DNA of 64,000 nt from Levilactobacillus senmaizukei DSM 21775 = NBRC 103853 (GTDB lineage Bacteria > Bacillota > Bacilli > Lactobacillales > Lactobacillaceae): positions 79,850 to 143,849 of the forward strand of contig NZ_BCWD01000002.1 of NCBI RefSeq assembly GCF_001592085.1, given 5' to 3'. The position numbers were made by a program, and so were the translations under genes. This document shows, piece by piece, positions 17,138-24,962 of this stretch (positions are counted from its first letter, which is position 1; every line of letters starts with the position of its first letter). Under the pieces are notes generated by a model. That model was not told where the DNA came from. It did no database searches and saw only the letters and a list, made by a program, of their open reading frames with translations.

Positions 17138-18715
17138 CTATTCCGTGAGTGCTGCTTGCTTCGCAGCTTGTTCCTTAGCCAACCGTTGATTTCCGTGGTA
17201 GAGTTCTACACACGTCCAAACCAATAAGGCTAGAACGGCCACAATCAAGGCATAGGCAATCCAGTTGGACAAGTCTGCTTGAGCTGGCGTAATGCCATCC
17301 CCGAAGAAGCCCTTAATGGCATCGGGTAGGCTTTCCATGTTGAGGACCGTCAGGCCGACAACGGAAATCCAGCCCAGAATCTTCAACCATAGCGAGTTTT
17401 TGAACCGGTCACCCATTTCGGCCCGACTATCCGTCATCATTAACAACGGTAACATCGAGAACGGTAAGGCGAAGGCCAAGAAGACTTGTGAGTTGTTCAT
17501 CAGATCATTCAGCGCCACGTGTTCATCAACGGCGCTCTTGCCGCTGGTCATCATGACACAGATGAGAACGGGCACCACGGAAATTAATCGGGTCACTAAT
17601 CGCCGTAACCAGAGCGGCATCCGCATGTGGACGAAGCCTTCCATGATGACCTGTCCGGTTAAGGTCCCGGTAATCGTGGAATTTTGTCCTGATGCCAACA
17701 AGGCAACGGCAAACAACGTGGAAAGAATCCCGGTACGAGCCACACTACTCAGTAAACCATTGCTCATGGTTGCCGTATCTGACAACGCATGGAACAGGCC
17801 GAAGAATGACGGATCCTTAACGGCCCCCGTCTTGAAGACGGCCACCCCCATGATGAGGAGTAAGGCGTTCACAAAGAAGGCAAACGTCAATTGGATGTTG
17901 GAATCCAAGCCGGCAAATTTCACCGTCCGGGCGACATCTTCTTCATCATTGTGATCAATGGCCCGGGTTTGAGAAATAGCGGAGTGCAGGTAGAGGTTAT
18001 GTGGCATAACCGTTGCCCCAATAATCCCTAAGGCCCCACTCATGGGGGTCATGCCGCCAACCTTGACACTGCTTGAGAAGGTCTTGCCCGTTGGGATTAA
18101 CCCGCGGACAACGCCACCCCAATCAGGGTTTGACAGTGCCACTTGATAGACGAAGACAAACAAAATGACCAGGATCAGGCAAACCACGATGGCCTCAATC
18201 TTACGGAAACCAATCTTGGTTAATAATAATAATAGCAAGACATCAAAGACCGTAATGAAAACCGCAATGACCAGCGGAATATTGAATAATAGATACAGGG
18301 CAATCGCCGCCCCAATGACTTCGGCGATGTCGGTCGCCATAATGGCAAATTCCGTTAAAATCCATAGAATCACACCGAGCGTCTTACTGGTCCGCGCCCG
18401 AATGGCTTGAGCCAAATCCATCTGACTCACGATACCAAGTTTAGCCGCCATGTATTGCAACAACATCGCAATCAAACTTGAGATCAAGATGACAGACATC
18501 AGTAGGTACTGGAAGTTTTGCCCACCGGTAATGGATGTTGACCAATTACCGGGATCCATGTATCCCACTGCAACTAAAGCACCAGGCCCAGAATAGGCGA
18601 ACAAGGTTTTCCAAAATCCCATATTTTTTGGTACTTTAACGGTCCCGTTGATTTCTCCCAACGATGGACCGTTAGCGTACTCGATTAACTTATGCTTCTT
18701 TACCGAATCACTCAT
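17138..18715 (-). CDS. mntH: Nramp-family Mn2+/H+ symporter (copy 2)
   Basis: A 525-residue Nramp protein with GYMDPGNW and ATVMPHNLYLHS, nearly colinear with copy 1; differences are concentrated in the N-terminal tail, the loop near residue 215 and the C-terminal tail. ATG 18715 follows GGGAGGG. This copy has a recognisable promoter about 195 bases upstream, so it carries a long 5' leader. The tandem arrangement mntH2-usp2-mntH1-usp1 points to duplication of the gene pair. Confidence 0.95.
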   Translation of the reverse strand: MSDSVKKHKLIEYANGPSLGEINGTVKVPKNMGFWKTLFAYSGPGALVAVGYMDPGNWSTSITGGQNFQYLLMSVILISSLIAMLLQYMAAKLGIVSQMDLAQAIRARTSKTLGVILWILTEFAIMATDIAEVIGAAIALYLLFNIPLVIAVFITVFDVLLLLLLTKIGFRKIEAIVVCLILVILFVFVYQVALSNPDWGGVVRGLIPTGKTFSSSVKVGGMTPMSGALGIIGATVMPHNLYLHSAISQTRAIDHNDEEDVARTVKFAGLDSNIQLTFAFFVNALLLIMGVAVFKTGAVKDPSFFGLFHALSDTATMSNGLLSSVARTGILSTLFAVALLASGQNSTITGTLTGQVIMEGFVHMRMPLWLRRLVTRLISVVPVLICVMMTSGKSAVDEHVALNDLMNNSQVFLAFALPFSMLPLLMMTDSRAEMGDRFKNSLWLKILGWISVVGLTVLNMESLPDAIKGFFGDGITPAQADLSNWIAYALIVAVLALLVWTCVELYHGNQRLAKEQAAKQAALTE

Positions 18716-18905
18716 GGTAAAAAGCCCTCCCTTTTCTTTCAGATATCGTTTCTGTTACGAATGGTTCCTCCTTAAGCGTTCATGAATGGCCCTTCGGCTA
18801 AACCAATCCCCCGATTGGAAGCCGTCGCGACTGTCGTGGACCAACCACACGTCCGCCAACACCTCTCAGGGTAACGCAACTTTCAAGTAAGGTAAACACT
18901 TTTTT
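18716..18905 (-). other. Long structured 5' leader of mntH2
   Basis: About 190 bases separate the promoter from the mntH2 ribosome site. On the minus strand it contains a two-part hairpin (CGGCT pairing AGCCG around CCAATC pairing GATTGG) and an isolated AAGGAGGAACC with no ATG, GTG or TTG start behind it. It does not show the conserved yybP-ykoY manganese riboswitch boxes. Confidence 0.45.
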
Positions 18906-18910
18906 AGGCA

Positions 18911-18939
18911 AGTATAACTTTTATCAGAATGCTGATTAA
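18911..18939 (-). promoter_or_regulatory. Putative promoter of mntH2-usp2
   Basis: On the minus strand TTAATC (18939-18934), a 17-base spacer, and TATACT (18916-18911). Confidence 0.6.
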
Positions 18940-19033
18940 CTTTAATAACGACAAAAAATCCCGGTCCGACTAGCTTTCAGCTGATCGAATCGAACTTGAA
19001 ATTGTTTCAAATATTTATTTATTCCTAATGAAT

Positions 19034-20479
19034 CTACCGACCATCGGCAGCCATCGTGGCAGCAGTGGCATTCTGGTCATCAGCAGCGGGCAACCGCTTC
19101 AACCCAACACCAGTGAATCCACTGAGGATGGAGAAGATCGGGGACAGTAAGCTGAAGAAGCAGAATGGCAGGTAGGACAACGTGGAGACGCCCAAGGTGT
19201 TAGCAGCAAAGACGGCTGCAACGCCCCAAGGAACCAAGTAGTTGATCACGGTCCCACCATCTTCCAGGACCCGGCTCAAGGCCAAGTTGTCTAAGCCACG
19301 GTCGTTAAAGGTTTGCTTGAAGGCTTTCCCAGGTAAGATAACGGAGAGGTACTGTTCCCCAACGAAGACGTTCACGCCAATTCCAGCGAGAATGGCGGCG
19401 GTCACAACCGACCCATTACTGTGAAGGCGCTTGGCCAATGGCACCATGGCCGTTTGGATGATGTTGAACTTCATCAACAGGCCCCCTAAGGTCAGGGTCA
19501 GGATGATTAGAGAAACTGTAGACATCATGGCGCTAATCCCACCACGCGTTAACAAAGCATCGACACTGGCATTACCGGTCTTGGAAACGAAACCGGATTC
19601 GATCATCGTGGCAACGCTACTCAACGCCGTTGAAGGCTTTTCGATGAAAATCATGACAATCCCTAACCCAACGTTTAACAATAACGTGGCGATGGCTGGA
19701 ATCTTCCGCCAGGCACAGACGAACATGATGACGATTGGTAAGGCAGCCCACCAAGTGATGGTGAAGTGACCGTTTAACGTTGCCACCGTGGAATTAATTT
19801 TGTTTAAGGCATTGGCATCGGAAGTGCCAGTCCCCAAGAAGAAGTAGAGCGCTAAGGAAACAACGAAAGCGGGAATCGTCGACCACATGAGGTTCTTGAT
19901 GTGGGCAAATAATTCGGATTCGGCAATAGCTGAGGCCAGGTTAGTCGAGTCGGAAAGTGGTGAAGTCTTATCACCAAAGATGGCTCCGGAGATGATGGCC
20001 CCGGCAACTAAGGCCGGGTTGAAACCCATCGTGGTTCCCATCCCGAAGAGGGCAATCCCAATCGTGGAGATGATGGTGAAGGCACTCCCAATGGACGTAC
20101 CGATGATGGCACAAACTAAGAAGACGGACGGCACGAACCATTGAGCGGAAATCAGGTGGAACCCGAAGACCATCATGGAAGGAATAATCCCAGCGGCAAT
20201 CCAGACACTGATGAGTGCCCCGATTAACAGGAAGATAAAGATGGGAATAATTCCGGTCTTAATCCCATCGATGATACCATCGTGAATGGTATCCCAGTCG
20301 GCTCCCCGAACCTTGGACCATAGAATGACTAAGGCGATGACTAACAGGACTGGTGTGGTTGGCGAAAGGCCAAATTTGATAACACCGGTTCCCATGACCA
20401 ATAACATGATTAACAAAATCGCTAGGGCTTCGCCAAATTTGACTGGCTGCCAGGTTTTCTTCTCTGATTGTTCTTTCAT
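19034..20479 (-). CDS. nhaC: NhaC-family Na+/H+ antiporter (T-box controlled)
   Basis: A 481-residue protein with about 11-12 membrane segments. GAIFGDKTSPLSDSTNLAS is the conserved NhaC motif, and INYLVPWGVAAVF is found near the C-terminus. ATG 20479 follows AAGAGGAGCGATTAG; longer versions would read into the T-box. Classical NhaC exchanges Na+ for H+, but the tyrosine-type T-box upstream suggests a link to tyrosine. In lactic acid bacteria nhaC sits beside tyrosine decarboxylation genes, and T-box linked NhaC proteins have been proposed as amino acid transporters. Neither tyrS nor tdc is present in this window. Substrate is therefore open. Confidence 0.9.
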   Translation of the reverse strand: MKEQSEKKTWQPVKFGEALAILLIMLLVMGTGVIKFGLSPTTPVLLVIALVILWSKVRGADWDTIHDGIIDGIKTGIIPIFIFLLIGALISVWIAAGIIPSMMVFGFHLISAQWFVPSVFLVCAIIGTSIGSAFTIISTIGIALFGMGTTMGFNPALVAGAIISGAIFGDKTSPLSDSTNLASAIAESELFAHIKNLMWSTIPAFVVSLALYFFLGTGTSDANALNKINSTVATLNGHFTITWWAALPIVIMFVCAWRKIPAIATLLLNVGLGIVMIFIEKPSTALSSVATMIESGFVSKTGNASVDALLTRGGISAMMSTVSLIILTLTLGGLLMKFNIIQTAMVPLAKRLHSNGSVVTAAILAGIGVNVFVGEQYLSVILPGKAFKQTFNDRGLDNLALSRVLEDGGTVINYLVPWGVAAVFAANTLGVSTLSYLPFCFFSLLSPIFSILSGFTGVGLKRLPAADDQNATAATMAADGR

Positions 20480-20520
20480 TCTAATCGCTCCTCTTATAAT
20501 CTCTGCTAATTTATGTAATA

Positions 20521-20786
20521 AAAAAATCGTCCCCGCTGCAACTATGCAACAGGGACGATTAGACTCAACCGTGGTACCACCCAACTTGAATCACTGGTTC
20601 TAGACCCAGCAATTCCACTCTCTAGAAGGTAACGGCTCTAGTCATTTTCCGCCTGGCGTACCAGGACATTCCACTGTATTTCGTCGTAATCATCCTGATC
20701 GGTTCGCAGCAACCACCGACTCTCTTACGCACAGATGACACGCTACTTGGTAATGGAAATTAGCGTTCGTTATTCGATTGCCTTTG
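20521..20786 (-). promoter_or_regulatory. T-box riboswitch of nhaC, apparent Tyr specifier
   Basis: On the minus strand the leader has an AGTA-type loop E motif, AGAGAG with a GGTTGCTGCGAACC distal stem, a specifier loop GAAATACA (codon TAC at 20678-20676), the antiterminator box GGGTGGTACCACGG (around 20583-20570) and an intrinsic terminator AATCGTCCC...GGGACGATT with eight T (20523-20561). Uncharged tRNA-Tyr is predicted to allow readthrough into nhaC. Confidence 0.9.
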
Positions 20787-20815
20787 ATAATAGCATGATG
20801 AGAAAAACTCGTCAA
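20787..20815 (-). promoter_or_regulatory. Promoter of the nhaC T-box leader
   Basis: TTGACG (20815-20810), 17-base spacer, TATTAT (20792-20787) on the minus strand. Confidence 0.8.
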
Positions 20816-20988
20816 CCTCTAATCTAAATATTATTTTTGGATTAGTCCGGATGATCCCCCGCAATGACCTTACCGTCGCGATCGATCGGCCGCCAAAAAA
20901 ATTTTGACATTTTCTCAGTGACGGCTTGAATCCGGTCGGCGAACCCCGTACACTAGGAACATCCTAACTAAGAAATGAGGTGCCAGGC

Positions 20989-21378
20989 TTGACGACTAAA
21001 CATCGCTGGGCGGTGATCAGCGTCGCTATCTACGTGGTCTTTATCCTGGCGGCGGTGGTCATTGGCTTTTTGAACCCCGCGCGCATCGGCCTCCAATGGA
21101 CCATCTTCTGGGTCGTGGCGGTTGCTGGGCTGTGCTATTACTTCTACTTCAAAAACATTAGCTATCGCGTGGTCATCTACTACGCAAAAAAGCTAGACCT
21201 ACACAAGGCAGACCTAGCTTCATTAGTACCAAATTTAAAGGACACCCAAGACGTTCCCGACCCTGATCGGCCGAATCTCTTGAGCCCCTTCATCGGGATT
21301 CCCATTAGCGTCACCAATCAACTCACTGAACAGTTGATTGACCAGGCGCAACAGGCCAATATCCCACCATTTCAATAA
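20989..21378 (+). CDS. Small membrane protein of unknown function with two N-terminal TM segments
   Basis: Encodes 129 residues. Two hydrophobic helices lie at about residues 8-28 and 36-52, followed by a cytoplasmic tail of about 75 residues rich in Asp, Gln and Leu. The start is probably TTG 20989, seven bases after GAGGT; GTG 20980 overlaps the ribosome site. It converges tail to tail with the aldo/keto reductase with zero bases between the stops. Family not recognised. Confidence 0.65.
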   Translation: MTTKHRWAVISVAIYVVFILAAVVIGFLNPARIGLQWTIFWVVAVAGLCYYFYFKNISYRVVIYYAKKLDLHKADLASLVPNLKDTQDVPDPDRPNLLSPFIGIPISVTNQLTEQLIDQAQQANIPPFQ

Positions 21379-22242
21379 TTATTTACGACCCGAGTAACTT
21401 TGGGATTGCTTTAACCAGGCGGCATCGTCTGGGTCAGGACCCACCCGTTTGCCGGCGTCGAGATCGGCGATGGCCTTCATCTCATCCTCATCTAAGCCAA
21501 AGGCAAAGATGTCGCGGTTTTGTTGAACGCGGGCCTCGTGAATCGATTTAGGAATCACGATTTCTTCGCGTTGAACGTGCCACCGCAAGATGATTTGGGC
21601 CGCGCTAACATCGTGGGCCGCAGCTAATTCGCTGATCACGGGATCGGTCAGAGCATTATTGCTCCCACCGCCCAGTGGACTCCAGGCTTCATGCAAGATT
21701 CCCTTGCTTTCGAGGTAGGCGTGCATCTCATCTTGTTGTAAGTAGGGATGCGTTTCGATTTGGTCAACGACCGGCTTAATCGTGCCATTTGCCAGAATAT
21801 CGTCCATCTGCTTCTGATTGAAGTTGGAAACCCCGATATTCTTAATCTTGCCTTCCTTATACAGGTCTTCCATGGCCCGCCAACTTTCCAGGTAACCTGG
21901 TGCTGGCCAGTGGATCAGGAACATGTCGAGATAGTCAAAACCTAAGCGGTCTAAGGACTCTTGGAAGGCCTGCTTGGTCTCGTCGTAACCCCGAACGCTA
22001 TTCCAAAGCTTAGACGTCACGAAAACATCCTCGCGCTTAACGTCGCTCTCGCGGATAGCTTCACCCACCCACTGCTCATTGCCGTAATAAGCGGCGGTGT
22101 CGATGTGGCGGTACCCAGCGGCCAATGCCCACTTGATGGAATCCTTGGTGTCTTTAGCATTGTCGACTTGGAACACACCCAGACCCAATTGAGGAATCCG
22201 ATTGCCATTATTTAATGGTAAATCTGGAATATCATTATGCAA
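21379..22242 (-). CDS. Aldo/keto reductase (AKR5-like)
   Basis: A 287-residue NADPH-dependent reductase. The catalytic tetrad is visible: Asp in RHIDTAAYYGNE with its Tyr, Lys in VTSKLW and His in LIHWP. The IPKSIHEARVQQN motif near the C-terminus binds the NADPH phosphate. This group reduces 2,5-diketogluconate, methylglyoxal or other carbonyls; the substrate cannot be read from sequence. ATG 22242 is preceded by AGAAGGGTGG. A second, more distant AKR is at 40309. Confidence 0.93.
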   Translation of the reverse strand: MHNDIPDLPLNNGNRIPQLGLGVFQVDNAKDTKDSIKWALAAGYRHIDTAAYYGNEQWVGEAIRESDVKREDVFVTSKLWNSVRGYDETKQAFQESLDRLGFDYLDMFLIHWPAPGYLESWRAMEDLYKEGKIKNIGVSNFNQKQMDDILANGTIKPVVDQIETHPYLQQDEMHAYLESKGILHEAWSPLGGGSNNALTDPVISELAAAHDVSAAQIILRWHVQREEIVIPKSIHEARVQQNRDIFAFGLDEDEMKAIADLDAGKRVGPDPDDAAWLKQSQSYSGRK

Positions 22243-22343
22243 AATAAAACCACCCTTCTAACTTTAATCCCTTTCCATCATACAATACGCTGGCGATTTT
22301 CGTGAAATGAAAGTACCGAAATTGATGAAAATTGGCTGATCAT

Positions 22344-22372
22344 TGTTTTCTATAGGGGTTTTGCGGTATTAT
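22344..22372 (+). promoter_or_regulatory. Promoter of the 201-residue protein gene
   Basis: TTGTTT (22344-22349), 17-base spacer, TATTAT (22367-22372). The predicted transcript begins almost at a hairpin (GGTGTG 22377-22382 with CACACC 22417-22422) that would sit at the mRNA 5' end. Confidence 0.6.
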
Positions 22373-22447
22373 GGAGGGTGTGGTAGTTTGTCGTGTTAAC
22401 GGCAAGCTTGTTTTTTCACACCGTTTCTGGACATGGAGGTTTTTCAG

Positions 22448-23053
22448 TTGAATAACCAAGAACCAAAATCACGCGTACAACGGTATAACTTCAATCAGGG
22501 CAACGATCAAGCGACCCGCCAACGGCCTAAAAAGCCGCGGCGCTGGTGGCCTTGGATTTTGACGCTCTTAACCCTGGCTATCGCAGTCCTGCTGGTTTTA
22601 GCCATCAACCATCATAACAATGCCGCCTCAAACACCGCGGCTTCTTCCAGCAATAGTTCCTCGATTGCTGCTAAAGACTCATCGGCCTCGGAGCAATCCG
22701 CCTACGAGCGCTTTCAAGATAAATACGAGCAATACAACGATCACGGCATTACGGTTACGCAGAAACAAAAGCTGCAGAACATCATCAATGCTGAATCAAA
22801 TAGTGCCGTCCAATCGCGGGAACAAAAACTCCTCGATCAGGCGACAACTAAACCCTCTGCTTCCGCCTCGAGTTCCTCGAAGAAGAAGGATTCGGATGAT
22901 GATCAATTCTCAACGACGCACACGTTCTCTTCCGTAGCCGATGCCCAGAACTGGGCGCAAGCGTCGAAAAATTCCTGGTTGCAAGCCGGTTATACCACCT
23001 ACACCATCACTTCCGATGGCCAAGGGAATTACAATTTACAGTTTGTGCATTAG
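22448..23053 (+). CDS. Bitopic membrane protein with Ser/Ala-rich extracellular linker
   Basis: Encodes 201 residues. A basic cytoplasmic N-terminus (KKPRRWW) leads to one membrane helix (WILTLLTLAIAVLLVLAI), then a low-complexity Ser/Ala/Asn linker, a charged Gln-rich coil-like region, a second Ser-rich linker and a small C-terminal domain (ADAQNWAQASKNSWLQAG, then YTTYTITSDGQGNYNLQF). TTG 22448 is the chosen start, seven bases after GGAGGT; an ATG at 22433 precedes the ribosome site. Probably a cell-envelope protein; family unknown. Confidence 0.75.
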   Translation: MNNQEPKSRVQRYNFNQGNDQATRQRPKKPRRWWPWILTLLTLAIAVLLVLAINHHNNAASNTAASSSNSSSIAAKDSSASEQSAYERFQDKYEQYNDHGITVTQKQKLQNIINAESNSAVQSREQKLLDQATTKPSASASSSSKKKDSDDDQFSTTHTFSSVADAQNWAQASKNSWLQAGYTTYTITSDGQGNYNLQFVH

Positions 23054-23059
23054 TCAGTC

Positions 23060-23090
23060 AACGAAGTCCAATTAGGGCTTCGTTTTTTTA
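23060..23090. terminator. Terminator shared by convergent genes
   Basis: Stem AACGAAG 23060-23066 with CTTCGTT 23078-23084, followed by seven T. It overlaps the last codons of the opposing K+ channel gene. Confidence 0.8.
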
Positions 23091-23848
23091 TGGCTTGGTT
23101 TTTCCAAAGCATCCAACTTCGTTTGCAGGTCATCGACCTTCCCCGTTAACGTATCGATCTTGGCCATCAAGATTGGAAGTTCATCCTTCTCTTGACTCTC
23201 CTCGGCCGCCGAAGACTGCGCCGCTCGTTTCGTGATAAAACCGGTAATCGTACTGGTTAACAAACCAATAAAACCGATCCCGCCAACCATTAGGAAGCTC
23301 GCCACAATTTTACCAAAAGCGGTGTGGGGCGTTTCATCCCCGTACCCCACGGTGGTTGCCGTGGTAATCGCCCACCACAGGGAGTTACCCAACGTTTGTT
23401 TTTCCGAAACGGAGAACAAAAACGCACTCAGAACAATAATGGCGACACTAATTGAGAACAGGTAAATAAAACCGGTCTTATAGATAAACCGATGATAGAT
23501 TTGCGTCCATTTGCCAGCGATCCGCATCTTCCAAAAAAGATGGTGGAACCGAATTAACCGGACCAACCGTCCAAGTCGGAAGAAAGCAAAGACCGGATGC
23601 ATGGGAATAATTCCCAAGAGGTCAAAGGTTGATTGAATCAAGAATATCTTACGATCGTGCGTGCGAAGTAACCGCCACAAATAATCTAAGGCAAACACGA
23701 CCAACAACCCGTTATTGATGACAGATTCCACGTGATAGTCGCCGAACTTCAAAAGCATCAGTAACACGTTACCGACCGACCAAAACGTCAGGACAGTCAC
23801 GATGACATGATAAGCAATCAAGGACTTCTTTACTCGATGCTTGGCCAT
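23072..23848 (-). CDS. Voltage-gated-like potassium channel (6-TM Kch)
   Basis: Encodes 258 residues. It has six predicted membrane segments, an S4-like arginine-bearing helix (RLGRLVRLIRFHHLF, residues 91-105) and the K+ selectivity filter TTVGYGD (residues 165-171). A C-terminal cytoplasmic helix (LPILMAKIDTLTGKVDDLQTKLDALEK) has a heptad pattern and probably forms a coiled-coil tetramerisation domain; there is no RCK/TrkA domain. Start ATG 23848 follows GGGAAGGGGAAAT-type purine-rich sequence. It is divergent from a 1.1 kb non-coding repeat region. Confidence 0.92.
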   Translation of the reverse strand: MAKHRVKKSLIAYHVIVTVLTFWSVGNVLLMLLKFGDYHVESVINNGLLVVFALDYLWRLLRTHDRKIFLIQSTFDLLGIIPMHPVFAFFRLGRLVRLIRFHHLFWKMRIAGKWTQIYHRFIYKTGFIYLFSISVAIIVLSAFLFSVSEKQTLGNSLWWAITTATTVGYGDETPHTAFGKIVASFLMVGGIGFIGLLTSTITGFITKRAAQSSAAEESQEKDELPILMAKIDTLTGKVDDLQTKLDALEKPSHKKTKP

Positions 23849-24033
23849 GATTTCCCCTTCCCCCTCTAGCTAATTACTCTTAAATATAAGCCGTTTTATT
23901 AAAAATACCAGCTTCCGTTAATATTTTTTAACAGTTTGACCCCATTCTATCCAGAATCTTAATATTTGGCACCTTAATGATTGCTGGGCTCCATCAGTTG
24001 ATTTACTGGGACCGTGAGGTCACAAGGATAGTG

Positions 24034-24225
24034 GAACGACCTGCGGTCGTTCTGGCGCCTTACCGGTTGGCCGGTAGGTGGCCGGAACGCCACGGACACA
24101 GCTTTGAGCCAAAGAGCGGTCTCAAAGACTGGTCTTATTCTAACCTTGGGAAAACCACCCAAGCTAAGAATAATTTCATGGCTGAGCCACCTACCGGCCG
24201 CCCTCACGGCTTAGATCGGTGAAAA
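24034..24225 (+). repeat. Structured intergenic repeat, family 1 (copy C)
   Basis: Begins with a hairpin GAACGAC...GTCGTTC (24034-24052), then GGCGCCTTACCGGTTGGCC. The outer arms CCGGTAGGTGGC and GCCACCTACCGG (about 24071-24082 and 24186-24197) are complementary. The element ends CGCCCTCACGGCTTAGA, as in copy E. Confidence 0.78.
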
Positions 24226-24350
24226 TCCAACACCGTCTGAATCCATCTACCTAACCATCTAGTAGATCGAGATGCCACTTTGTCCGGTATAGCTGCTATT
24301 AATGGATATTAGACAACCAGTCGCGCCAACAATTAAATCCCCCAAGACCA

Positions 24351-24398
24351 AAGTAAAGAGGCCTGCCAATCCATATGGATCAGCAGGCCTCTTTACTT
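24351..24398. repeat. 48 bp near-perfect palindrome
   Basis: A 16 bp perfect stem (24351-24366 with 24383-24398) continues inward after a two-base mismatch into the palindrome ATCCATATGGAT. It lies far from any gene. The flanks are only moderately T- or A-rich, so terminator function is possible but not clear. Confidence 0.75.
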
Positions 24399-24494
24399 AT
24401 TCACCAAATCCAATCGAAACACCCTGCAAAAAAACTTTCATCTCAATAAAAAAGGTTACCAACATTGGTGGTCAATACCTAATCAGGATAACCG

Positions 24495-24700
24495 TACATA
24501 CCGTTAGCCAGAGAAGGCCAGGGAGGTAGCTAGCCGTGAAGGTGGTGTTGACTGGCGTTTTGGGCCAGTTTACGCCACGGGCGACCTTTGAGACGCAGGC
24601 TTGTCGCAGCTTCAAGTCGAGTCGAAAGCCCGCTTCTCAGGCTGGAGCATCCCAACGGTAGATTGCCTCCCTGGCCGTTAACGGCAACCACCACGTCTAA
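24495..24700. repeat. Structured intergenic repeat, family 2 (copy D1)
   Basis: Arms GGCCAGGGAGG 24516-24526 and CCTCCCTGGCC 24666-24676 are complementary. The inner sequence is shared with copy D2: GTGAAGGTGGTGTTGACTGG, CAAGTCGAGTCG and CTTCTCAGGCTGGA. Confidence 0.75.
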
Positions 24701-24754
24701 TCTAAATAAATCCGCAGCCTGGTATCATCAATATCCAGCCAAGATAACAAAACA

Positions 24755-24950
24755 TAATCGTAGCCGGAGAAGGTCAGGGAGGTAGTCAACCGTGAAGGTG
24801 GTGTTGACTGGCGTTCTGGCCCAGTTTACACCACGGGCGACCTTGAAGACACGGTCCTTTCGTGGCTCCAAGTCGAGTCGGAAGCCCGGCTTCTCAGGCT
24901 GGAACGTCCCCACGGTAGGCTGCCTTCCTGGCCGCCGTAGGCGACCAATA
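24755..24950. repeat. Structured intergenic repeat, family 2 (copy D2)
   Basis: A tandem second copy of D1, roughly 80 percent identical by eye. Arms GGTCAGGGAGG 24772-24782 and CCTTCCTGGCC 24923-24933 still pair, using G-T pairs where they differ from D1. It ends just before the M20 deacylase 3' end. Confidence 0.75.
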
Positions 24951-24962
24951 ACTCACAAACCA

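Larger units (their letters stand above)
23849..24962. other. 1.1 kb region without protein genes, filled with structured repeats
   Basis: No convincing reading frame with a ribosome site is present on either strand. The region holds family 1 repeat copy C, a 48 bp near-perfect palindrome and two tandem family 2 repeats, each listed separately. The remainder (23850-24030 and 24226-24350) is AT-rich with no structure I can support. Confidence 0.7.

Noticed and set aside
18716..18905. yybP-ykoY manganese riboswitch before mntH2
   Set aside because: The conserved GGGGAGUAG and paired GC-rich boxes of that class were not found in the leader.
18895..18920. MntR-type operator at the mntH2 promoter
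   Set aside because: TTAGGCAAG gives a half-site only; the inverted partner is missing, so I do not claim an operator.
19000..19033. Terminator directly after nhaC
   Set aside because: A TTTTTT tract exists near 18955 on the minus strand, but the preceding AGCT-based stem is too weak to call.
22100..22215. Additional frames opposite the aldo/keto reductase
   Set aside because: They are shadows of the catalytic-domain coding sequence without ribosome sites.
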